A stretch of 7,124 nt of DNA from an uncultured Alistipes sp. (GTDB taxonomy: Bacteria; Bacteroidota; Bacteroidia; Bacteroidales; Rikenellaceae): positions 1 to 7,124 of the forward strand of contig CAAGGY010000171.1 of NCBI GenBank assembly GCA_900769525.1, read 5' to 3'. A program made the translations under genes and the position numbers. The notes beneath the pieces are model-generated. The model had not been told where the DNA came from. It did no database searches and was given only the letters and a program-made list of their open reading frames with translations. The stretch's first letter is position 1, and every line of letters starts with the position of its first letter. Shown piece by piece: positions 1 through 5,302 of this stretch.

Positions 1-1509
1 ACCAAAGTCGTTAGACTTCTTGATAAGACGTGTTACATCGCCACGACGGAATAGACGTGAGAGCTTACGCTCCTCAGGAGCATTACCCTTCTGCACCTCT
101 GAGCTACACTCCTCCAACGAGCTGAGTGTATGCTCCTTAGATGAACCTGTTGCACCACCAACGCCATCACGACCTGTGCGGCCACCGAGCAAGAGTACAA
201 CATCGCCTGGTGCTGGGCTCTCACGACGAACATTCTCCGCCTTAACAGCACCAACAACAGCACCCACCTCCAAACGCTTAGCAACATAGTCTGGGTGGTA
301 GACCTCACGAACGTGGGTTGTTGCAAGACCAATCTGATTACCATAGCTCGAGTAACCAGCAGCAGCCTTAGTAGTGATGATACGCTGTGGAAGCTTACCC
401 TCCAAAGTCTCATCAACAGGCTTATAGATATCGCCAGCACCCGTTACACGCAACGCCTGGTAGACGTAGCTACGGCCTGACAATGGATCACGGATAGCGC
501 CACCAAGACAGGTTGAAGCACCACCGAATGGCTCAATCTCTGTTGGGTGGTTGTGAGTCTCATTCTTGAACTGGAGCAACCAACGCTGCATCTCGCCGTC
601 AACGTCTACGTTAACGAAGATAGAGCAAGCATTGTTCTCCTCGCTCTGCTCCATATCGTCGAGCTTACCAATCTTGCGAAGGTAGCGAGCACCGATAGTT
701 GCAAGCTCCATAAGACAGAGGCTCTTCTGCTCACGGCCAAGCTCCTTGCGGATGCGACGCATAAGCTCCAAAGACTCCTCCATCTCAGCCTTCATAAACG
801 ACTCGTCGAGGGTGATATCCTCAATCTCTGTTGTAAATGTTGTGTGACGACAGTGGTCGCTCCAATATGTATCGAGGATACGAAGCTCAGTCTCCTTAGG
901 GTCACGACCCTCAGCACGGAAGTAGTTGACAACCTCACGCAAGTCGTCGGCATTCATAGCCAAGCCATTAGCCTTGCAATATGGTGCGAGCTCCTCCTCC
1001 TTCATCTCACGGAAGCCCTCCAACACTGGCACAGGCTTAATCTCTGCGCTCTCAGCATCGCTCAAAACATCAAGATTCTTCTTGCGTGACTCAATGGCGT
1101 TAATGTAGTACTTCTCGATACGTGCCATATCCTCAGCCGATACGCCCTTATCGAAAATAAGCAGACGTGACGACTTAATCTTCACCTCGGCATTAGGCTC
1201 GATGAGGTGAACGCAGTCAACAGCCGACGCTGCACGCTGATCAAACTGACCTGGCAAGAACTCTACAGCGAGGTGAGGGCAACCAGCGAAGTCGCACTCA
1301 TCAGATACAAGGTCGGTAACAACCTCGCCAAAGACGCTATAACGACTCTTCTCAACAAGCTCATCGCTGAAGCCAAAGAGGTCGTAAACATTGATATAAC
1401 GAAGGCTCTTGATAGCAAGGCCCAAGTTTGTATTCAATTCACGGCGAAGCGTATCGGCCTCGACCTGGAATTGTGGATATTTCTCAACAAATATTCTTCG
1501 ATTCTTCAT
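1..1509 (-). CDS. purL: Phosphoribosylformylglycinamidine synthase (FGAM synthase), N-terminal part, cut by window edge
   Basis: Cytoplasmic enzyme of de novo purine synthesis that converts FGAR, glutamine and ATP to FGAM. The minus strand is open for 503 codons from the ATG at 1509-1507 to the left edge, so the C-terminus is missing. Seen in the translation: SDHCRHTTF at residues 217-225, the signature of the large single-chain PurL; NETHNHPTEIEPFGGAS at about 316-332, with a nucleotide/Mg-binding His-rich loop; GAIRDPLSGR at 337-346; and GGRTGRDGVGGATGSS at about 442-457. The opening stretch resembles the long PurL type common in Bacteroidales and Clostridia (about 1,200 residues or more), whose glutaminase domain would lie beyond the window. 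The ATG is 27 nt after the purE stop codon, with no clear Shine-Dalgarno, so the two genes are very probably co-transcribed. An in-frame TTG lies 18 nt upstream, but ATG is preferred. The function is secure; the intactness of the unseen glutaminase half is unknown. Confidence 0.95.
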   Translation of the reverse strand, partial: MKNRRIFVEKYPQFQVEADTLRRELNTNLGLAIKSLRYINVYDLFGFSDELVEKSRYSVFGEVVTDLVSDECDFAGCPHLAVEFLPGQFDQRAASAVDCVHLIEPNAEVKIKSSRLLIFDKGVSAEDMARIEKYYINAIESRKKNLDVLSDAESAEIKPVPVLEGFREMKEEELAPYCKANGLAMNADDLREVVNYFRAEGRDPKETELRILDTYWSDHCRHTTFTTEIEDITLDESFMKAEMEESLELMRRIRKELGREQKSLCLMELATIGARYLRKIGKLDDMEQSEENNACSIFVNVDVDGEMQRWLLQFKNETHNHPTEIEPFGGASTCLGGAIRDPLSGRSYVYQALRVTGAGDIYKPVDETLEGKLPQRIITTKAAAGYSSYGNQIGLATTHVREVYHPDYVAKRLEVGAVVGAVKAENVRRESPAPGDVVLLLGGRTGRDGVGGATGSSKEHTLSSLEECSSEVQKGNAPEERKLSRLFRRGDVTRLIKKSNDFG

Positions 1510-1536
1510 AATCGGGTTTTGTAGCAAGGTTAATGA

Positions 1537-2004
1537 TTACAACTCTGCAGCGAGCACCTTCTCAGTCTGAGCCTTACGGAAGGCGATCAAACGCTGCTCA
1601 AGAGCCTTGTCAGTGAGAGCAAAAATTGACGCTGCAATCAAAGCTGCATTCTTAGCGCCATTGATAGCGGAAGTTGACACTGGGATACCACCAGGCATCT
1701 GAACAATTGAGAGCAAAGAGTCCATACCACCAAGAGCCGATGTCTTGATAGGCACACCGATAACAGGAACTGTAGTTAACGCTGCTGTGACACCTGCAAC
1801 GTGTGCAGCACCGCCAGCACCTGCGATGATAGCGCCAATGCCACGCTCACGTGCTGACTCAGCATACTCAACCATAAGGTGAGGTGTGCGGTGAGCAGAG
1901 ATAACTCGCTTCTCATACTCGATACCCAACTCCTCCAATGTCTCGACTGCGGCCTTCATTACATCCCAGTCGCTGGTAGAACCCATAATAACTGCTACTT
2001 TCAT
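1537..2004 (-). CDS. purE: N5-carboxyaminoimidazole ribonucleotide mutase
   Basis: PurE moves the carboxyl group of N5-CAIR to C4 to give CAIR in purine synthesis. It is a small cytoplasmic protein that normally forms octamers. The 155-residue product has the usual length of a single-domain PurE. Seen in order: MGSTSD at residues 7-12 (phosphate-binding loop), SAHRTP at 36-41 with the family's catalytic His at 38, GAGGAAHVAG at 62-71, and DSLLSIVQMPGGIPV at 95-109. The SIVQMP block fits the class I mutase found in bacteria rather than the animal-type AIR carboxylase. The 62-71 loop reads AHVAG where E. coli and Bacillus have AHLPG, a mild difference in a substrate-contact loop. It is the first gene of the leftward unit, followed by purL after 27 nt; purK is not in the window. 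The ATG at 2004-2002 begins the conserved first beta strand (MKVAVIMGS), which fixes the start. There is no Shine-Dalgarno. Its leader carries a terminator-like hairpin. Confidence 0.97.
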   Translation of the reverse strand: MKVAVIMGSTSDWDVMKAAVETLEELGIEYEKRVISAHRTPHLMVEYAESARERGIGAIIAGAGGAAHVAGVTAALTTVPVIGVPIKTSALGGMDSLLSIVQMPGGIPVSTSAINGAKNAALIAASIFALTDKALEQRLIAFRKAQTEKVLAAEL

Positions 2005-2040
2005 AATCTTTGTGTATGTTTATTAATTCGAATTTTTCTA

Positions 2041-2077
2041 AAACAAACGACCGTCGGCACACAATATCCCGACGGTC
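2041..2077 (-). terminator. Intrinsic-terminator-like hairpin in the purE leader
   Basis: On the minus strand a perfect 9-bp stem is formed by GACCGTCGG (2077-2069) and CCGACGGTC (2057-2049), with an 11-nt loop (2068-2058). It is followed at once by GTTTGTTTT. On the plus strand the same hairpin is followed by TTATCCTA, so the orientation is leftward. The purE ATG begins about 37 nt further on, and no TAnnTTTG box lies in between. It therefore either ends a separate small transcript or acts as an attenuator for purE-purL. The T tract is interrupted by a G and followed by TAGAAAAATT, so termination may be only partial. Confidence 0.75.
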
Positions 2078-2318
2078 TTATCCTACGCATTTCGACACTC
2101 CAAGCACACAATACACTCACACTTAGCCAAATATGCTCGATTATTCAGTTTAGAACAAATCACATTCGCCCCGTTAATATTCCCAGCCATATTTAGATTT
2201 TTAAACATTGGCTCTAAGGTTCTAAAAATGCGATATTGATTCACTAAATAATTCATACGACAAAGATATGTATATTTTCTCAAATTTAAAAGCCCACCAA
2301 CCTCTTTTTTCAACTTTT
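2041..2318 (-). ncRNA. Structured purE leader RNA (candidate attenuator, riboswitch or small RNA)
   Basis: This is the RNA expected between the minus-strand promoter and the hairpin before purE; the 5' end is a prediction. By eye it can form a long interrupted helix. Positions 2252-2243 pair with 2149-2140 (10 bp), 2242-2236 with 2158-2153 (6 bp, one bulge), and 2234-2226 with 2167-2159 (9 bp). These enclose a hairpin formed by 2213-2209 and 2189-2185. A second hairpin pairs 2139-2131 with 2109-2101 (9 bp), and the terminator follows at 2077-2049. Pairs such as 2246/2146, 2231/2162 and 2226/2167 are G-U in the minus RNA but would be A-C mismatches in a plus-strand RNA. This gives the direction. 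I do not recognise it as a known class: the purine-riboswitch core motifs are not apparent, and a 6S-type RNA is possible but not shown. A 57-codon ATG frame (2256-2083) also crosses it. Confidence 0.5.
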
Positions 2319-2324
2319 TGTTAA

Positions 2325-2354
2325 CAAAGTTAAAGATAACAAAACGTCAACCAA
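2325..2354 (-). promoter_or_regulatory. Bacteroidetes-type promoter for the purE leader
   Basis: Read on the minus strand, TTG at 2354-2352 is followed by 19 nt and then TAACTTTG at 2332-2325. This matches the Bacteroidetes consensus (-33 TTG, 19-21 nt, -7 TAnnTTTG). Transcription would begin near 2318. Two further -7 matches lie downstream: TAAATTTG at 2288-2281, with a TTG 22 nt upstream, and TATCTTTG at 2268-2261, with no well-spaced -33 box. Start sites near 2274 or 2254 are therefore also possible. Confidence 0.6.
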
Positions 2355-2734
2355 GAATTCAGCGATAAAAAGCATCACTATCAAGAGCCAATCACCAAAC
2401 CACAAAATAATTTAATTAAAAATATGTAAATAGCTAATATTTAAGATATTATGCAATAATAGCAACCAATCTTTAAAATCAAAGGAGAAAAGACTATTTT
2501 TACACACGATTAAACGAAATTACATAAGTGAATTATCATAAAATTCGAAATGGCAAAAATCACAAAAATTCAGACATAAGCACACTAATTGGCATAATAT
2601 ATATTTAAAAAATTAATAAAATAAAATAGGTATATTTTCATAAACTCCGAAAAACTTTAAACTAATGTTTACACCCACTTCCATCAACCAATTCATTTTT
2701 TACTAAAAAATATCTAACAATCGGCTCAAAACTA
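2355..2734. other. AT-rich intergenic stretch between the divergent promoters
   Basis: About 380 bp of strongly AT-rich DNA with no credible gene on either strand. It is rich in A and T runs (for example the stretches around 2405-2460 and 2595-2640). I see no strong inverted repeat, tandem repeat, tRNA-like fold or further well-spaced promoter. It separates the leftward purine unit from the rightward pyrimidine unit and could hold regulator or UP-element-like binding sites, but none can be named from the sequence. Confidence 0.6.
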
Positions 2735-2765
2735 TTGCAAGGCTCATAAAAAATTCTTACCTTTG
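2735..2765 (+). promoter_or_regulatory. Bacteroidetes-type promoter of the pyrC-carA-carB operon
   Basis: TTG at 2735-2737, 20 nt of spacer, then TACCTTTG at 2758-2765 match the Bacteroidetes sigma consensus (TTG, about 20 nt, TAnnTTTG) exactly. Transcription should begin near 2771-2774. That is about 12 nt before the leader ORF and about 150 nt before pyrC. It is the only good promoter seen ahead of the three pyrimidine genes. Confidence 0.85.
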
Positions 2766-2784
2766 CACAAATTTATATAGAACT

Positions 2785-2889
2785 ATGGGACGTACTAACG
2801 ATAATCACTCAAACTTCAATCTGCACAACTCGCAGTCGAGCGTTTGTCGTCGACGTTTCAACTCACTTAGTATTACTGTTTTCAATTGA
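2785..2889 (+). CDS. Putative 34-residue leader peptide of the pyrimidine operon
   Basis: A short frame opens with ATG about 12 nt after the predicted transcription start and ends with TGA at 2887-2889, only 4 nt before the 5' arm of a terminator hairpin. The product would have 34 residues, with seven Asn, six Ser and four Arg. Three Arg are consecutive (VCRRRF, codons CGT CGA CGT at 2848-2856). It has no signal peptide or domain and is more likely a sensing device than a functional protein. The position recalls the pyrBI leader of enteric bacteria, where a ribosome close behind RNA polymerase covers the terminator when UTP is low. The Arg run instead recalls amino-acid attenuators, and carbamoyl phosphate also feeds arginine synthesis. 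There is no Shine-Dalgarno, as is usual in this phylum. That the frame is translated is an inference from its placement. Confidence 0.5.
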   Translation: MGRTNDNHSNFNLHNSQSSVCRRRFNSLSITVFN

Positions 2890-2893
2890 TATT

Positions 2894-2920
2894 AGCGGCT
2901 CTATGGGCCGCTTGTTTTTT
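2894..2920 (+). terminator. Attenuator-type intrinsic terminator before pyrC
   Basis: AGCGGC (2894-2899) pairs with GCCGCT (2907-2912). The stem can be extended by U-G and C-G pairs to leave a 3-nt TAT loop (2902-2904). TTGTTTTTT follows at 2912-2920 and the pyrC ATG begins at 2926. A terminator inside the leader, after a promoter and a short ORF and directly before the first gene, implies regulated read-through. A ribosome paused at the leader stop codon (2887-2889) would be expected to cover the 5' arm and prevent folding. A weak alternative AU-rich stem (2867-2875 with 2887-2895) overlaps only two bases of the terminator arm, so no strong antiterminator is evident. Confidence 0.8.
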
Positions 2921-2925
2921 ATATT

Positions 2926-4197
2926 ATGGGCATGACCAGAACTATCATCAAGAATGGCTCTATCATAGGAGCTGGAAATAAAGAGATTGCAATTATCGAC
3001 GGCCGTATTGCCGAGGTAGCAGATAAGATTGAGGCAGGAGCCGAGGATCGAGTAATCGACGCCTCAGGACTCAAGATAGCACCAGCTTTTGTCGATGTTC
3101 ACGTCCATCTTCGTGAGCCAGGATTTGGCTACAAGGAGCGCATCGCTACAGGTACAATGGCAGCAGCACGTGGTGGCTACACAACGGTCTGCCCAATGCC
3201 AAATCTTAATCCTGTGCCAGACAGTGTCGAGAACCTGAAAGTTCAGCAGGATATTATCGACCGTGATGCCAAAATCGAGGTACTACCCTACGCCGCCATC
3301 ACCATTGGCCGCAAGGGCGAGGAGCTCGTTGACATCGCTTCACTCGTAGGCAAGGTATGCGCCTTCTCGGATGACGGCAGTGGCGTGCAGCACGACTTGA
3401 TGATGGAGCGAGCAATGACAGAGGCTGTTAAGCACGACCAGCTTATCGCAGCACACTGCGAGGTTGAGGAGCTTCTTTTCGGCGGTTATATCCACGATGG
3501 CGAGTATGCAAAGGCACACGGCCACAAGGGTATTTGCTCAAAGAGCGAGTGGGAGCAGGTGCGACGTGATATCGAGATTGCAGAGCGTCTTGGTTGTCGC
3601 TACCACGTGTGCCACATATCGACAAAGGAGACCGTAGAGCTTATCCGCCAGGCTAAGGCTCGTGGCGTGAAGGTTACCTGCGAGACAGGGCCTCACTACC
3701 TTATCTTCACCGATATGGATCTTCAGGAGGATGCTCGCTGGAAGATGAACCCACCTATCCGCTCGGCCGAAGATCGTGCAGCCCTCGTTGAGGGTATCAA
3801 GGATGGCACAATCGATATGATTGCCACCGACCACGCACCTCACAGCATCGAGGAGAAGTCACGTGGCTTGAAGGATAGCGCAATGGGCATCGTTGGCCTT
3901 GAGACAGCATTTGCAGCGATGAACACCCACCTTGTAAAGAGTGGTGTCATCACACTCGAGCGCCTTGTGGAGCTTATGTGTATCAACCCTCGCAAGGTGT
4001 TCCGCATTGAGGGTGGTATCAACGTTGGTGATCGTGCCGACATCGTTTTGCTTGACACAGAGCGCAAGTGGCGTGTCGACAGCAACAAGTTCTTCTCACT
4101 CGGCAAGATTACGATGTTTGATGGCCGTGAGATGGTAGGTGATGTTGCAATGACAATTCACCGTGGCGAAGTAGTTTACGAAAATAACAACAAATAA
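2926..4197 (+). CDS. pyrC: Dihydroorotase
   Basis: Amidohydrolase-fold zinc enzyme that interconverts N-carbamoyl-L-aspartate and dihydroorotate, the third step of pyrimidine synthesis, in the cytoplasm. The 423-residue length fits the class I family (Bacillus/Aquifex type). Seen: DVHVHLREPGFGYKE at residues 57-71 with metal ligands His59 and His61; MPNLNP at 91-96; FSDDG at 147-151, where Asp150 should be the bridging ligand used in place of a carboxylated lysine; His177 in AHCE; His230 in YHVCHIS; and ATDHAPH at 300-306 with catalytic Asp302. CETGPHYL and KMNPPIR are also conserved. All expected active-site residues are present. The ATG at 2926 lies only 5 nt after the attenuator T tract; an in-frame ATG at 2932 is an equally good start, since neither has a Shine-Dalgarno. 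It is the first gene of the operon, with carA 16 nt downstream. Confidence 0.96.
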   Translation: MGMTRTIIKNGSIIGAGNKEIAIIDGRIAEVADKIEAGAEDRVIDASGLKIAPAFVDVHVHLREPGFGYKERIATGTMAAARGGYTTVCPMPNLNPVPDSVENLKVQQDIIDRDAKIEVLPYAAITIGRKGEELVDIASLVGKVCAFSDDGSGVQHDLMMERAMTEAVKHDQLIAAHCEVEELLFGGYIHDGEYAKAHGHKGICSKSEWEQVRRDIEIAERLGCRYHVCHISTKETVELIRQAKARGVKVTCETGPHYLIFTDMDLQEDARWKMNPPIRSAEDRAALVEGIKDGTIDMIATDHAPHSIEEKSRGLKDSAMGIVGLETAFAAMNTHLVKSGVITLERLVELMCINPRKVFRIEGGINVGDRADIVLLDTERKWRVDSNKFFSLGKITMFDGREMVGDVAMTIHRGEVVYENNNK

Positions 4198-4213
4198 TAT
4201 AAACAAGAGAGTA

Positions 4214-5302
4214 ATGAAACCTTTTACCAAGAAACTTGTACTTGAGAATGGCAAGGAGTTTCCAGGCTATGGATTCGGCTCTAACCGCACAACGGTTTGC
4301 GAGCTTGTATTCAACACCTCAATGGTGGGCTACCAGGAGATTGTTTCCGACCCTACGTACACCGATCAGATTGTTGTGATGACCTACCCACTTATGGGCA
4401 ACTATGGCTTCATGGATGAGGACTTCGAGAGTAAGTTCCCAACTATGGGCGGTATGGTTGTTCGTGAGTTGTGCGAGGCACCAAGCAACTTCCGCTACAC
4501 AAAGACAATGAACGAGACCTTCGAGGAGCTCGATATCCCAGGCATCTACGGCGTGGACACACGTATGATTACACGCATCATCCGCAATGAGGGTGCTCAG
4601 AAGGGCGTGATTGTCGACATCAACACCCCCACTGCTGAGGCTTTGGAGCTTATTCGCACCAGCGCACCATGCCATAATCAGGTGGAGCGCATCAGCTGCA
4701 AGAAGCGTTGGTTCTCACGTACACCTAACCACAAGTGGGATGTAGTAGCTATCGACTGCGGTATCAAGTACAGCTTTATCCGTCAGCTCAACACCAAGGG
4801 TTGCAACGTGACTATCGTACCTTTCGACTCAACTCCTGAGGAGATTTTGGCTTTCAACCCAGATGGTATTTTCGTATCGAATGGCCCTGGTGACCCAGCA
4901 AATGTTCCCGTTGTTGGCGAGGCTGTTAAGGCTCTTCGTGGCAAGTTGCCAATCTTTGGCGTTGACCTCGGCCACCAGATTATCGCCACAGCATTTGGCG
5001 CCAAGAACGAGCGCTTGAAGTTCGGCCACCACGGTGCTAACCACCCTGTAAAGTGTTTGGAGAATGGCAAGCTCGAGATTGTATCGCAGAACCACAACTT
5101 TGTAGTTAATGAGGAGTCGTTGGCAGGCACAGGTCTTACTGTCACTCACCGCAATCTTCTCGACAACACCGTAGCAGGTATCGAGTCGATTGTTGACAAG
5201 GTATTCTCAGTACAGTACCAGCCAGATTGCACGCCAGAGGCAAGCAACACATACCTTTTTGATAAATTCATTAAATTGATGGAGGAGCAGAAAAATGCCT
5301 AA
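4214..5302 (+). CDS. carA: Carbamoyl-phosphate synthase small subunit with a substituted glutaminase triad
   Basis: In the usual CarAB complex this subunit hydrolyses glutamine and passes ammonia to CarB for carbamoyl phosphate, the precursor of pyrimidines and arginine. The 362 residues comprise the N-terminal CarA domain (about 1-150, with NTSMVGYQE at 34-42) and a class I amidotransferase domain (about 175-362). NGPGDP at 223-228, KFGHHGANHPVK at 269-280 and SQNH at 291-294 are kept. The nucleophile elbow, normally GICLGHQ, reads GVDLGHQ (Asp251, codon GAC). The C-terminal motif, normally a His-Pro-Glu, reads YQPDCTPEAS (Gln336, Asp338). QNHGF is also QNHNF. So Cys, His and Glu of the triad are all replaced, which should abolish glutamine hydrolysis, while length and reading frame are intact. 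The gene follows pyrC by 16 nt with an AAGAGAG weak ribosome site, and overlaps carB by 8 nt. The family is certain; the loss of glutaminase activity is inferred. Confidence 0.93.
   Translation: MKPFTKKLVLENGKEFPGYGFGSNRTTVCELVFNTSMVGYQEIVSDPTYTDQIVVMTYPLMGNYGFMDEDFESKFPTMGGMVVRELCEAPSNFRYTKTMNETFEELDIPGIYGVDTRMITRIIRNEGAQKGVIVDINTPTAEALELIRTSAPCHNQVERISCKKRWFSRTPNHKWDVVAIDCGIKYSFIRQLNTKGCNVTIVPFDSTPEEILAFNPDGIFVSNGPGDPANVPVVGEAVKALRGKLPIFGVDLGHQIIATAFGAKNERLKFGHHGANHPVKCLENGKLEIVSQNHNFVVNEESLAGTGLTVTHRNLLDNTVAGIESIVDKVFSVQYQPDCTPEASNTYLFDKFIKLMEEQKNA

Noticed and set aside
547..1089. A 180-codon open frame on the plus strand
   Set aside because: It lies wholly antisense to purL, whose translation carries clear family motifs. 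The Leu/Ala-rich product is the usual mirror of a coding strand, with no promoter or domain.
2049..2077. The purE-leader hairpin as a plus-strand or bidirectional terminator
   Set aside because: On the plus strand the stem is followed by TTATCCTA, not a T run, and no rightward gene ends there.
2083..2313. A 76-codon minus-strand frame as an annotated gene
   Set aside because: The longest version starts with TTG and reads through two -7-like promoter boxes. The region pairs extensively as RNA, so I annotate it as a structured leader and list only the shorter ATG frame as a weak finding.
2041..2318. Naming the purE leader as 6S RNA or a purine riboswitch
   Set aside because: It has a long interrupted helix, but I could not see the 6S closing stem joining both transcript ends, nor the conserved purine-riboswitch core. 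The class is left open.
4964..5227. CarA triad changes as sequencing error or pseudogene decay
   Set aside because: The frame is intact over 362 codons, the surrounding motifs are kept, the changes are in three separate codons, and the Cys codon needs two substitutions. Random decay would not strike only the active site.
5295..5302. The carA-carB overlap as a possible frameshift or fusion
   Set aside because: carA ends with a normal TAA, and carB starts with the conserved MPKRTDIK terminus in another frame. An 8-nt overlap is ordinary for a coupled operon.
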